Shown here in pieces: positions 7,960 to 16,649 of a stretch of 64,000 bases of DNA. This DNA is from Sphingomonadaceae bacterium 3R27C6 (GTDB taxonomy: Bacteria; Pseudomonadota; Alphaproteobacteria; Sphingomonadales; Sphingomonadaceae). Both the position numbers and the translations under genes were made by a program. The stretch spans positions 62,001 to 126,000 of the forward strand of contig SCNS01000004.1 of the NCBI GenBank assembly GCA_005503215.1, given 5' to 3'. Each line of letters starts with the position of its first letter. Position 1 is the stretch's first letter. The notes under the pieces are model-generated. The model made no database searches. It saw only the letters and a list, made by a program, of their open reading frames with translations, and was not told where the DNA came from.

Positions 7960-8520
7960 ATGATCAACAGCATCCGCTCGGTCCGCCGCGCCAAGGGCCT
8001 GACGCTCGAGGAGGTCGGCCAGCGCTGCGTTCCGCCGACGACGGCGCAAACGATCGGCCGCCTCGAAACGGGCACGCGCACGCTCTCGCTCGGCTGGATG
8101 AACCGCATCGCCGCCGCGCTTGGCGTCGATGCCGCCGAACTCGTCCAGCTGCCGCAGGACACACAGCTCACCATTACCGCACTGCTCGGCGCCGAGGGCG
8201 CACAGGCGCCGACGCGTGTCGAACAGGCGCTCACCGCGCGCCCGGGCGAGGATATGGTCGCGGTGCGCGTCACCTCGTCGATCGGCGACTATCGCGCGGG
8301 CGACGAAATCTGGTGCCGCCGCATCGAGGGCGACTGGGCCAGCATGCTCAACCGCGACCTGCTTGTGCCTCGTCCCGCCGGCCGTTTCTTTTTCGCGCGC
8401 CTGCTCAACGTCGACGGCGAAAAGCTCCACCTGCTGCCGCTCGGCACCGGCCAGCGCCAGCAGGTCGTCAGCAACCCGCCCTGGGCCGCCGTCGCCGTCC
8501 GCCTGCTCCGCACGCTCTGA
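7960..8520 (+). CDS. XRE-family helix-turn-helix regulator
   Basis: The 186-residue product has an N-terminal HTH_XRE domain: SIRSVRRAKGLTLEEVGQRC, then TAQTIGRLETGTRTLSLGWM, about residues 3-60. The C-terminal 120 residues form a beta-rich domain of unknown role. ATG 7960 is the start that puts the HTH at the N-terminus. Upstream, TTGACA at 7900-7905 could be a -35 box, but no good -10 follows. The stop directly abuts the start of the glycosyltransferase, so the two are probably co-translated. Confidence 0.8.
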   Translation: MINSIRSVRRAKGLTLEEVGQRCVPPTTAQTIGRLETGTRTLSLGWMNRIAAALGVDAAELVQLPQDTQLTITALLGAEGAQAPTRVEQALTARPGEDMVAVRVTSSIGDYRAGDEIWCRRIEGDWASMLNRDLLVPRPAGRFFFARLLNVDGEKLHLLPLGTGQRQQVVSNPPWAAVAVRLLRTL

Positions 8521-9696
8521 GTGTCCGCCGCTCCGTCCTTGCGCGTCCTGTCGATCGCGACTTTGTTCCCCGACGCGGCACGGCCCAACTTCGGCCTGTT
8601 CGTCGAGAAAAGCCTGCATGCGCTCGCGGCGCAGCCGGGGATTGCGCTCACGATCGTCGCGCCGGTCGGCCTGCCGCCCTTCCCGCTCTCACTCCACAAA
8701 CGCTATCGCGCGCTCCGTAGCCTCCCGCGAAGCGAGGTCTGGAACGGCCTCACCGTCGTCCGCCCGCGCTTCACATTGATCCCGCGCCTCGGAGCAAGAT
8801 TCAATCCGGCAAAGGTCGCGCGCGCCGTGCTATCCGCGGTGCGCGGCCAGTCCTTCGACGTGATCGACGCGCAATTCTTCTACCCCGACGGGCCCGCCGC
8901 GATGCGCGTCGCGGAAACGCTCGGCCTGCCCTTTTCCGCCAAGGCGCGCGGCGCCGACATCAGCCACTTCGGCCATGACCCGGCGACGCAGTCGCAGGTG
9001 ATCGAAGCGGGCAGGACAGCCGCCGGCCTGCTTGCCGTTTCCGAAGCGATGCGCGGCGACATGGCCGCGATCGGCATCGATCCGGCGAAAATCACCGTCC
9101 ACTACACCGGCATCGATACCGCGCGCTTTCACCCAGGCGACCGTGCGACCTCGCGCGCAGCGCTAGGCATGGACGCCGCCCCCGCAATCCTCACCGTCGG
9201 CGCCCTGATCGAACGCAAGGGGCAGGCGCTCGTCATCGAGGCGCTGCCCGCGCTGCCGGACGTCCATTACTGGCTTGCCGGCGCGGGCGAAGAGGAAGGC
9301 CGCTACCGCGCGCTCGCGCAAAAGCTTGGCGTCGCCGCCCGCGTCCACTTCATGGGGGCCGTCGCCAACGCCGACCTGCCGCAGCTTTATCGCGCCGCCG
9401 ATGCCGTCGTCATGCCGTCGATCAGTGAAGGCCTCGCCAATGCGTGGGTCGAGGCGCTCGCTTGCGGCACGCCGATCGTGATCAGCGACGCGGGCGGCGC
9501 CGCCGAGCTGGTCACGTCGCCAATCGCCGGCCGGATCGCCGAGCGCACACCGGGCGCGATTGCCGAAGCCGTACAGGCAATCCTCGGGGCCCCGCCCTCA
9601 CCGTCCGACGTCGCGGCCAGCCTGGGCGGCCGCTTCGACTGGGACCGCAACGGCCGCGAACTCGCTGCGCACCTCCGCCGCTGCGCAAGTCTCTAG
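8521..9696 (+). CDS. Glycosyltransferase family 4 (GT-B)
   Basis: The 391-residue protein starts with GTG immediately after the TGA of the preceding gene. It has the GT-B two-domain layout: N-terminal FPDAARPNFGLFVEKSL acceptor domain, and the GT4 donor domain with LTVGALIERKGQ, VHFMGAV and the nucleotide-sugar motif PSISEGLANAWVEALACGTP ending in E-x7-E. It probably transfers a sugar from a nucleotide donor in envelope polysaccharide synthesis. No other polysaccharide genes are nearby, so the acceptor is unknown. Confidence 0.85.
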   Translation: MSAAPSLRVLSIATLFPDAARPNFGLFVEKSLHALAAQPGIALTIVAPVGLPPFPLSLHKRYRALRSLPRSEVWNGLTVVRPRFTLIPRLGARFNPAKVARAVLSAVRGQSFDVIDAQFFYPDGPAAMRVAETLGLPFSAKARGADISHFGHDPATQSQVIEAGRTAAGLLAVSEAMRGDMAAIGIDPAKITVHYTGIDTARFHPGDRATSRAALGMDAAPAILTVGALIERKGQALVIEALPALPDVHYWLAGAGEEEGRYRALAQKLGVAARVHFMGAVANADLPQLYRAADAVVMPSISEGLANAWVEALACGTPIVISDAGGAAELVTSPIAGRIAERTPGAIAEAVQAILGAPPSPSDVAASLGGRFDWDRNGRELAAHLRRCASL

Positions 9697-9705
9697 ATAC
9701 GGCAA

Positions 9706-9737
9706 CGCCGGCCCACTCTCAGAGGAGCGGACCGGCG
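9706..9737 (-). terminator. Candidate hairpin terminator after secF
   Basis: Fourteen-base arms (9706-9719, 9724-9737) pair across a 4-base loop. The pairing is complete, with G-U wobbles, only when read on the minus strand, the direction of secF. The following bases are not T-rich, so it is at best a weak intrinsic terminator or a stabilising hairpin. Confidence 0.4.
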
Positions 9738-9763
9738 CCGGTTTTGTTACAAAGCTTCGGGCC

Positions 9764-10744
9764 TCAGACGACCGCGCCGTCGTCCTTCCGCTCGACGCGC
9801 TCGCCGCCATCCATCCCGGCGGTCGTGCGCGGAACGAAGCTGTGCGGGCCGACTTTCAGCCACACAAGGATCGGCGTCGACATCAGGATCGACGAATAGG
9901 TGCCGACGAAAACGCCGAGCAGGATCGCGGCGGTGAAGCCGAAGATCACGTCGGGACCGAAGATCAGCAGCACGCCGAGCGCGAGCAGCATCGCGACGCT
10001 CGTCATCACCGTGCGCGACAGCGTCTCGTTGATGCTGAGGTTCAGCAGCGGGACGATGTCCATCTTGCGATATTTCTTCAGATTCTCGCGAATGCGGTCA
10101 TACACCACGATCGTGTCGTTCAGCGAATAACCGACGATCGTCAGCAGTGCCGCAACACTGTTCAGGTCGAACTGGATCTGCGTCACCGCGAAGAAACCAA
10201 AGGTCAGCGCGACCTCATGGAACAGGCGGCCGAGCGCACCAACGCCGAACTGCCATTCGAAGCGGATCCAGATATAGATCGAGATGCCGAGCATCGCGAG
10301 CGCGAGGCTGATCGCACCCGTGCGCAACAATTCTTCGGACACCTTGCCCGACACGGTTTCGACCGAACCCGCCTTCGCGGTCGGGAACGCCTTCTGGATG
10401 CCCGCCACCAGCTGTTGCCCCGCGCGTTCGGCGGCGGCCTTGTCGCCGTCGGGCAGCGCGGTGCGGATCGACACGGCCTTGTCCGATCCGAACTGCTGGA
10501 TCGTCGCTTCGCCAAGGCCGATATCGCCGACCTTTTCGCGGATCTCGTCGATCGGCGGCATCGCCTGGGTGAATTCGACGCGGACCGACTGGCCGCCAAC
10601 GAAATCGATGCCCAGGTTCAACCCCTTCACCGCGACGAGCGCGATCGAGATGATGACCAGGATGATGCTCATCGCGGAGGCGAGCTTGCGCCACCGCAGG
10701 AAGTCGATGTTCGTGTCGTCGGGGACGAGTTTCAGCAAGCGCAT
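9764..10744 (-). CDS. secF: Protein translocase subunit SecF
   Basis: The 326-residue inner-membrane protein has six predicted helices, a periplasmic domain after the first helix (GLNLGIDFVGGQSVRVEF) and the family motif YSLNDTIVVYDRIREN in the C-terminal membrane half. With SecD it uses the proton motive force to complete export of proteins through SecYEG. It lies 16 bp after secD in the yajC-secD-secF operon, at normal length. Confidence 0.96.
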   Translation of the reverse strand: MRLLKLVPDDTNIDFLRWRKLASAMSIILVIISIALVAVKGLNLGIDFVGGQSVRVEFTQAMPPIDEIREKVGDIGLGEATIQQFGSDKAVSIRTALPDGDKAAAERAGQQLVAGIQKAFPTAKAGSVETVSGKVSEELLRTGAISLALAMLGISIYIWIRFEWQFGVGALGRLFHEVALTFGFFAVTQIQFDLNSVAALLTIVGYSLNDTIVVYDRIRENLKKYRKMDIVPLLNLSINETLSRTVMTSVAMLLALGVLLIFGPDVIFGFTAAILLGVFVGTYSSILMSTPILVWLKVGPHSFVPRTTAGMDGGERVERKDDGAVV

Positions 10745-10760
10745 GATTTCGCTCCCTCCC

Positions 10761-12374
10761 TTAAATGTTGATGGTCGTCGGGCGCTTGGTGCGCAGCCAA
10801 TGGGCTACGAACATGCGCGTGACGGTGACGGCGGTGAAAACGCTGGTGACGATGCCGATGGTCAGCACCACGGCAAAGCCCTTGATCGGGCCCGATCCGA
10901 ACCAGAACATCAGCGACGCCGCGATGACGTTGGTGACGTTCGCGTCGAAAATCGCACGGCTCGCTTCGGAATAACCAAGCTCGACGGCCTGGAAGACCTT
11001 ACGCCCACGTTTCAATTCTTCGCGTATGCGCTCGTTGATCAGCACGTTCGCGTCGACCGCGGCGCCGATGGTGAGCACGAAGCCCGCGATACCCGGCAAG
11101 GTCAGCGTGGCATTAAATCCCGCCATGATTGCGATGATCAGGAAGACGTTGAAGATCAACGCGATACAGGCGTAAACGCCGAACCGGCCGTAAACGACGA
11201 TCATCAGCACCAGCACCGACACCGTCGCGATGATGCCCGCGATCGCGCCCTTGCGGATCGAGTCCGCACCGAGTTCGGGGGTCACCGTGCGTTCCTCGAC
11301 CACGGTCATCTTCACCGGCAGCGCGCCCGAGCGCAGCGAAATCGCCAGCGCATTCGCGCTCGCGACGCTGAAGCTGCCAGAAATCTGCGCACTGCCGCCT
11401 AGGATCGGCTCGTTGATCGACGGCGCCGACAGCACCTTGCCGTCGAGCACCATCGCGAAGCGCTTGCCGACGCTCTGCGCGGTCACCTTGGCAAAGGTGT
11501 TCGACCCGCCCGAATCGAACCGGATCGAAACGACCGGCTGGTTGTTCTGGGGATCATAGCTTTGCTTGGCGTCGATCAGCTGCTCGCCGCTGATCATCAC
11601 CTGGCGGCGCAGCACTTCGAACGCGGCGCCACTGCCCTCGCCCTCGGCATAGGGGACGATTTCGCTGCCGACGGGAACGCGGCCCGCGGCGGCTTCGGCG
11701 GGGTCGGCGTTGGCGTCGACCATGCGGAATTCAAGCCGTGCGGTCTTGCCGATCAGTTCCTTCAGCGCCGCCGGGTCCTGCAGGCCGGGGACCTGCACAA
11801 CGACGCGGTCGTCGCCTTCGCGGATGATCGTCGGCTCGCGTGTGCCCAGCGCGTTGACGCGCTTGTCGATGATGTCGCGCGCGGTATCCATCGCGTTCGC
11901 GACGGCCTGTGCCTGCCCGGCTCCCGTCGGGGTCATCTCGATCCGCGTCGAATCGACGACCGTGATGTTCCAGTCGCGCTGGCCCGTCAGCTGCGCGCCG
12001 CGCGTTTCGCTGAACAGCCGCTCGCGCGCTTCGTCGAGCTTCGCGAGATCGCGGACAAGGAAGCTGATCTTGCCGCCCGTGGTCGACAGTTCACCGATCG
12101 CGATATCGTCGTCGGGGCCGCTTTCGCCGCGCATCGCGGCGCGCACGGTCTTTTCCATATTCGCCAGCTGCGTCTTGCGCAGGTCGGCGATGTCGGCCTC
12201 GAGCAGCAAGTGGCTGCCGCCGGCAAGGTCGAGGCCCAGATTGACCTTCGCCTGCAGAACCGACGGCAGGCTGTCCCGCGTTTTTTCAGGCAGGAAGCTG
12301 GGGATGGAAAAAAGGATACCGAGCAGCAGGATGATGCTGATGCCGATGGTCTTCCAGCGCGGGAAATCGAGCAT
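10761..12374 (-). CDS. secD: Protein translocase subunit SecD
   Basis: The 537-residue protein has one N-terminal helix, a large periplasmic domain (VNLGLDLAGGSHLLLEAD, then the P1 region with ALGTREPTI and VVQVPG) and five C-terminal helices with GAAVDANVLINERIREEL, the conserved D-x-N motif used in proton-coupled movement. It partners SecF and YajC. The gap to yajC is 55 bp; all three genes run on the minus strand and form the standard operon. Confidence 0.97.
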   Translation of the reverse strand: MLDFPRWKTIGISIILLLGILFSIPSFLPEKTRDSLPSVLQAKVNLGLDLAGGSHLLLEADIADLRKTQLANMEKTVRAAMRGESGPDDDIAIGELSTTGGKISFLVRDLAKLDEARERLFSETRGAQLTGQRDWNITVVDSTRIEMTPTGAGQAQAVANAMDTARDIIDKRVNALGTREPTIIREGDDRVVVQVPGLQDPAALKELIGKTARLEFRMVDANADPAEAAAGRVPVGSEIVPYAEGEGSGAAFEVLRRQVMISGEQLIDAKQSYDPQNNQPVVSIRFDSGGSNTFAKVTAQSVGKRFAMVLDGKVLSAPSINEPILGGSAQISGSFSVASANALAISLRSGALPVKMTVVEERTVTPELGADSIRKGAIAGIIATVSVLVLMIVVYGRFGVYACIALIFNVFLIIAIMAGFNATLTLPGIAGFVLTIGAAVDANVLINERIREELKRGRKVFQAVELGYSEASRAIFDANVTNVIAASLMFWFGSGPIKGFAVVLTIGIVTSVFTAVTVTRMFVAHWLRTKRPTTINI

Positions 12375-12429
12375 GGTCTAAAGATCCGATAGCAAGAGCG
12401 GGCCAGCGAGGAACGCGGGGCCCGCCGCG

Positions 12430-12759
12430 TCAGTCGTTGGCGGGCTTGCCACCGGGCTGGAGAACGTCGGCGAGGGTCGACTTGACGACCTTGATCTTCA
12501 CGCCCTGTGCGATTTCGACATCGACGAAATCATCGTCGACGCGCGTGATCTTGCCGACGATGCCGCCGCCGGTCACGACCTGGTCGCGCGGCTTCACCGC
12601 CGCGACCTTGGCGCGATGTTCCTTCGCGCGGACCTGCTGCGGGCGGATCAGGAAGAACCAGAACACCGCAAAGATCAGCAGATAGGGGACCAGCATCAGG
12701 AAACCGGCAGCCCCGCCGCCCGATCCGGCCGCCTGGGTCAGAAGCAATTGCGTCGACAT
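12430..12759 (-). CDS. yajC: Preprotein translocase accessory subunit YajC
   Basis: The ATG at 12759 gives 109 residues: a short N-terminus, one helix (FLMLVPYLLIFAVFWFFLIR), the motif RPQQVRAKEH and a small beta-rich cytosolic domain (GDQ-type loop, VTGGGIVGKI). This is the YajC pattern. An in-frame GTG/ATG further upstream would add a non-hydrophobic tail before the helix and is not preferred. It is first in the yajC-secD-secF operon; the 258-bp region upstream up to tRNA-Pro must hold the promoter, but no convincing boxes stand out. Confidence 0.93.
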   Translation of the reverse strand: MSTQLLLTQAAGSGGGAAGFLMLVPYLLIFAVFWFFLIRPQQVRAKEHRAKVAAVKPRDQVVTGGGIVGKITRVDDDFVDVEIAQGVKIKVVKSTLADVLQPGGKPAND

Positions 12760-13017
12760 GAGTGAAAAACTTTCCGTTCGTAAACGCGCCCATTCCCCTT
12801 GCGGAACCGGCACGCAAATATGGCGCGGCGCCTATCACGCAGGGAAGCCACGCGCAACCGGTCGCTGCGCCCCTCCCCCTTGGCAAGCGTGGCCGAAATG
12901 GGAATGATACCCGCCATATCAACCCCGCCCCGTCAATCGAGGCAATAACGCGCCATCGCCGCTTGCATCGCCCGCCAACCCGCGCTAGGGGCCTCGCCTG
13001 CCCTTACGGGGGCCGGT

Positions 13018-13094
13018 CGGGACGTAGCGCAGCCTGGTAGCGCATCACACTGGGGGTGTGGGGGTCGGAGGTTCGAATCCTCTCGTCCCGACCA
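13018..13094 (+). tRNA. tRNA-Pro (GGG)
   Basis: The full cloverleaf starts CGGGACG and ends CGTCCCG plus ACCA. The D-arm is GCGCAGCCTGGTAGCGC, the anticodon stem TCACA/TGTGG closes the loop CTGGGGG (anticodon GGG), and the T-arm is GGTTCGAATCC. CCA is encoded. The flanks were checked for a duplicated 3' end that would mark an integrated element; none was seen nearby. Confidence 0.96.
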
Positions 13095-13272
13095 ATTTAA
13101 AACGGACAATCTGACAGCGTGCTGACAGGATCGTGCGCCATCGGCACCCTGGGGCGACGCGCATGTCCGCGCCAGTCGCCGCAGGACCGTCACGATCATC
13201 GGCGCGACTTTCCTATTTCAGGCGGCGGAGATCGTGCTTGCCTGAAACCCCGTGCTCGACTGAGATACGGTT

Positions 13273-14328
13273 ATGACATCGAATCGCGAAACCACGACCA
13301 TCCGCATCGTCGACATGCACACCGCGGGCGAGCCCGTCCGTATCGTCGAGGCCGGATATCCCCCGCTCGCCGGCAACACGATCCTGGAAAAAAGGCGCGA
13401 TGCCCAGACGCGCTTCGATCATCTGCGCACGATGCTGATGCTCGAACCGCGCGGGCATGACGGCATGTACGGCGTGATCCCGACCGAGCCCTGCGCAGCG
13501 GGGGCCGACCTTGCCGTGCTCTTCACGCATCAGGAAGGATACAGCACGATGTGCGGCCACGCGACCATCGCGATCGGCCGCTGGGCGGTCGACACGGGAC
13601 GCGTCACGCGCGTCGACGGCAAGGCCCGCTTCGGGCTCGAGGCCCCTTGCGGTGTCATCCAGGTCGATGTCGAGACGGACGAAGCCGGCGTCACCCGTGT
13701 CGCATTCGAGAGCGTCGAATCTTTTGCGAGCGCGCTCGATCGGACTGTTGAGGTTCCCGGCCTCGGCCCGGTCCGCGTCGACATCGCTTTCGGCGGCGCC
13801 TTCTATGCGATCCTGCCCGCGAGCCGCATCGGCCTGTCGCTGATGGAAACGCCGCTGGCAGAGCTCGTACAGGCCGCGACCGCGATCACCGAGGCGATCC
13901 GTGCCAACGGACCCATCGTCCATCCGACCGAACCCGATCTCGGCTTTCTCTACGGCACGATCCTGACCGACGATGTGGCGCTTGGCACGCATGGCGGCCA
14001 GCCCAGCTACAATCTTTGCATCTTCGCCGATGGACAGATCGACCGCTCGCCGACCGGAAGCGGGGTAACGGCGCGTATCGCGCTCGCCGCCGCGAAGGAT
14101 GAGATGACAGTGGGGGGCAGCTGCGAAATCCGGGGCGTATCGGGCGAAGGCTTCGTCGGGACACTCGCCGCGATGAACGGAGCCGGACTCGATGCCGTGT
14201 CGCGCGTCCGGGTCGCCGGCCAGGCCTGGTATTCGGGGCGCAGCGAGATGATCGCGGAGCCCGGCGACCGCTTCTGTGCGGGCTTCACTCTCCCGCGCCG
14301 CCTTGCCGAGCTCGACACGCCGGTGTGA
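13273..14328 (+). CDS. Probable trans-3-hydroxy-L-proline dehydratase (proline racemase superfamily)
   Basis: The 351-residue protein is a clear member of the proline racemase/hydroxyproline epimerase fold: DMHTAGEPVRIV at the N-terminus, MCGHATIAIG with Cys94, and DRSPTGSGVTAR near residue 261. Racemases and epimerases have a second catalytic Cys in the latter motif (SPCGTG). Here it is Thr261. The Cys/Thr pair is the known hallmark of trans-3-hydroxy-L-proline dehydratase (as in human L3HYPDH), which gives delta-1-pyrroline-2-carboxylate. No pyrroline-carboxylate reductase or hydroxyproline transporter is adjacent. The ribosome site before the ATG is weak. Confidence 0.82.
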   Translation: MTSNRETTTIRIVDMHTAGEPVRIVEAGYPPLAGNTILEKRRDAQTRFDHLRTMLMLEPRGHDGMYGVIPTEPCAAGADLAVLFTHQEGYSTMCGHATIAIGRWAVDTGRVTRVDGKARFGLEAPCGVIQVDVETDEAGVTRVAFESVESFASALDRTVEVPGLGPVRVDIAFGGAFYAILPASRIGLSLMETPLAELVQAATAITEAIRANGPIVHPTEPDLGFLYGTILTDDVALGTHGGQPSYNLCIFADGQIDRSPTGSGVTARIALAAAKDEMTVGGSCEIRGVSGEGFVGTLAAMNGAGLDAVSRVRVAGQAWYSGRSEMIAEPGDRFCAGFTLPRRLAELDTPV

Positions 14329-14340
14329 CGCAGCGCGTCT

Positions 14341-14358
14341 GCCGCATTGCTATGCGGC
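14341..14358. other. Small perfect stem-loop between two plus-strand genes
   Basis: GCCGCAT and ATGCGGC pair across the loop TGCT just after the dehydratase stop. There is no T-run, so it is not a standard terminator; it may stabilise the upstream message. Confidence 0.4.
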
Positions 14359-14406
14359 GCCGCTCCATGCTGGCCAAACCGGGCGATCGCACCTAGGAGC
14401 GGCCGC

Positions 14407-15180
14407 ATGGAATTCGCCCCCGAAATCTTCGCCTTCCTGATCGGCGTCGCCTTTGTCGCCGGGACGGTCGACGCCATGGCGGGCGGCGGGGGCCTCCTCA
14501 CCATTCCCGCGTTGATGGCGGTCGGCGTCCCACCGGTCTCGGCGATCGCGACGAACAAGCTGCAAAGCACGATCGGCACCGGCTCGGCCTTCCTGACCTT
14601 CTGGCGCGAGGGACATGTCGATCTTCGCCGCTTCGCATGGCCCGCGGCGGGCGCCTTTGCTGGCTCGGTGCTCGGCGCGACTGCGGTACAATATGTCCGC
14701 TCCGATTTCCTCGCCGCGCTCGTCCCGCTGCTGCTCATCGCGATGGGGCTCTATTTCCTGCTCGCGCCGCCGATGAGCAGCGTCGATCGCCACGCGCGCG
14801 TCGGCCCGCTCGGGCTCACCCTCATCGTTACGGCGCTCGGCTTCTACGACGGCTTCTTCGGCCCGGGCGCGGGCTCGTTCCTGACGCTCACCCTCGTCGC
14901 GCTCGGCGGCCTCGGGCTCGTCCGCGCGATCGGCAACGCAAAGTTCCTCAACCTCGCGACCAATGTCGCCGGCCTGCTCGCGATGATCGTCGGCGGTCAC
15001 GTCCTCTGGCTGCTCGGCCTCTCGATGGCCGCCGCCAATGTCGCGGGCAACCAGCTCGGCGCGCGGCTCGCGATCCGTTTCGGCGGGCGCGGGGTGCGGC
15101 CGCTGCTCGTGGTCATGTCCTTCGCCCTGACCGCGAAGCTGCTCGCCGACCCCGCCAACCCGCTCTGGACGCTCTTTTAG
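14407..15180 (+). CDS. TSUP (TauE/SafE) family membrane permease
   Basis: The ATG at 14407, preceded by AGGAG, gives 257 residues with about eight hydrophobic helices in two related halves. Each half carries a glycine-rich TSUP motif: GTVDAMAGGGGLLTIPAL with ATNKLQSTIG, and YDGFFGPGAGSF with NAKFLNLATN. TSUP proteins export or import sulfite, sulfoacetate or related organic anions. The substrate cannot be assigned from context; it follows the hydroxyproline dehydratase at 78 bp on the same strand, but a functional link is only speculative. The stop overlaps the stop of the convergent EF-hand gene by 4 nt. Confidence 0.87.
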   Translation: MEFAPEIFAFLIGVAFVAGTVDAMAGGGGLLTIPALMAVGVPPVSAIATNKLQSTIGTGSAFLTFWREGHVDLRRFAWPAAGAFAGSVLGATAVQYVRSDFLAALVPLLLIAMGLYFLLAPPMSSVDRHARVGPLGLTLIVTALGFYDGFFGPGAGSFLTLTLVALGGLGLVRAIGNAKFLNLATNVAGLLAMIVGGHVLWLLGLSMAAANVAGNQLGARLAIRFGGRGVRPLLVVMSFALTAKLLADPANPLWTLF

Positions 15181-15503
15181 GGCTGGCCCTCCTCCGCCGG
15201 CGGCGGCGGTTCCGCGCGCGCCTTTTGCTTCGCGGCCAGTTCGGCCTTGTCGACCACGCCGTCGCCGTTCGCATCGAGAAACTTGATAAAGGCATCGACC
15301 TTCTCGGGCGAAGCCATCGCCGGATCGCCCTGCTGCTGGGCGCGCATTTCGGCCATCTTGGTGATCTCGGCCTTGTCGAGCTTGCCGTCGCTATTGGCGT
15401 CGATCGCCGCAAACATGCGGCCGCCATCCTGCGGCGGCTGGGCGGCAGCGATGCCCGGAACAGCCATGCCGATCGAAGCGGCGATCATCGTCAATTTCTT
15501 CAT
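15177..15503 (-). CDS. Secreted EF-hand calcium-binding protein
   Basis: The ATG at 15503 gives 108 residues starting with a signal peptide (MKKLTMIAASIGMAVPGIAA, cleavage near AAAQ). Two EF-hand loops follow: DANSDGKLDKAE and DANGDGVVDKAE, each with the D-x-[DN]-x-DG pattern and the 12th-position Glu. The tail is Pro/Glu rich. It is likely a periplasmic Ca-binding protein. Its stop codon overlaps the stop of the TSUP gene tail to tail. Confidence 0.87.
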   Translation of the reverse strand: MKKLTMIAASIGMAVPGIAAAQPPQDGGRMFAAIDANSDGKLDKAEITKMAEMRAQQQGDPAMASPEKVDAFIKFLDANGDGVVDKAELAAKQKARAEPPPPAEEGQP

Positions 15504-15600
15504 TCCATGTCCTTTGGTCATATCGGCAATAGCGCCGGGACGCCCCGCTGCGGACATGGCAGCTTGCGTATCGCAAAACCATGGCAGCGGCTTCGGCTCG

Positions 15601-16578
15601 TCACGGTTTCAGCACGACCTTGCCCACCACCTCGCGCCGCTCGAGCATCGCAAAGCCTTTGCGCCAGTCGGCAAGGTCGAGCGAAGCATGGACGTGCGGC
15701 CGGATTTTCCCCGCGGCCGCCAGCGCATCGATCGCCGCGACATTCTCCGCGCCACGTTCGGGAAAGCGTCGCCCATATTCGCCCGCGCGCACCCCGACGA
15801 CCGAAAAGCCCTTGATCAGCGGCATGTTCACCGACACCTCGGCTATGCGCCCCGACGCAAAGCCGACGACAAGCAGGCGCCCGCCGAACGCGATACAGCG
15901 CGTCGATTCGTCGAATATGTCGCCCCCGACCGGATCGAAAATCACATCGGCGCCGGTGCCGCCGGTCAGCGCCTTCACCTCGTCGCGAAATCTCGGCCCG
16001 GCGGAAATCACCGCATCGGGCGCGTAGAGCCGCGCGATCGCATCGCGCTTTTCCGCGCTGCTCGCCGCCGCGATCACGCGCGCACCCAGCGCCTTCGCCA
16101 GATCGACCGTCGCCAGCCCGACGCCGCCCGCGGCGCCATGCACCAGCACCCATTCGCCCGGTTCGACGCGCGCGCAGCGGACGAGCGCGACATAAGCGGT
16201 CAGATAAGCAACCGGATAGGCAGCGGCCTCGTCCCAGCTGAGCCGTTCGGGCTTCCGGCGCAGGCTTGCCCCCGGAACGACGGTATATTCGGCCATCGCG
16301 CCGAACCGGTTGCCGCCGATCACCGCGTCGCCCGGCGCCCAGCCGTCCACGCCCTCGCCCACCGCATCGACCTCGCCCGCGAATTCCAGCCCGGACACGA
16401 ACGGCAGGTCGGGCTTCAACTGATAGCCGCCGCCGGTCATCAACAGGTCGGGAAAATTGATCGCCGCCGCGCGCACCCGCACACGAACTTCGCCGGGTCC
16501 GGGTAAAGGTATGGGCAAATCCGCAAGCGCCGCCCCCGCATGGTCGGACAGCAATTCGCGTACCTGCAATGCCCGCAT
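15601..16578 (-). CDS. NADPH:quinone oxidoreductase family (zinc-free MDR)
   Basis: The 325-residue protein has the GroES-like N-terminal domain (AAAINFPDLLMTGGGYQ, LPFVSGLEFAGEV) and a Rossmann domain with VHGAAGGVGLATVDLAKALG. It lacks the catalytic zinc cysteine/histidine pattern, as do quinone oxidoreductases of the medium-chain dehydrogenase superfamily. It probably reduces quinones or activated enones with NADPH. It is divergent from the endolysin gene with a 71-bp AT-rich gap. Confidence 0.87.
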   Translation of the reverse strand: MRALQVRELLSDHAGAALADLPIPLPGPGEVRVRVRAAAINFPDLLMTGGGYQLKPDLPFVSGLEFAGEVDAVGEGVDGWAPGDAVIGGNRFGAMAEYTVVPGASLRRKPERLSWDEAAAYPVAYLTAYVALVRCARVEPGEWVLVHGAAGGVGLATVDLAKALGARVIAAASSAEKRDAIARLYAPDAVISAGPRFRDEVKALTGGTGADVIFDPVGGDIFDESTRCIAFGGRLLVVGFASGRIAEVSVNMPLIKGFSVVGVRAGEYGRRFPERGAENVAAIDALAAAGKIRPHVHASLDLADWRKGFAMLERREVVGKVVLKP

Positions 16579-16649
16579 GGCGAAAACCCTTTCCTACAAT
16601 ATTCCCATATGGTTCATTTTACCTGTTCAACAAACCACAGGAGCGAATC

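Noticed and set aside
12933..13199. Minus-strand ORF with the peptide GREDSNLRPPHPQ over tRNA-Pro, and a plus-strand ORF start with GRPTGLEPATSG over tRNA-His (3573)
   Set aside because: These are the well-known false translations of tRNA genes.
13018..13272. tRNA-Pro as an integration site for a genomic island starting with the hydroxyproline dehydratase
   Set aside because: No integrase and no duplicated tRNA 3' end were seen downstream, and composition stays typical.
16612..16628. GTTC-N9-GTTC before the endolysin gene, considered as a LexA box
   Set aside because: Spacing is 9 rather than 7, so it does not fit the alphaproteobacterial operator seen at recA.
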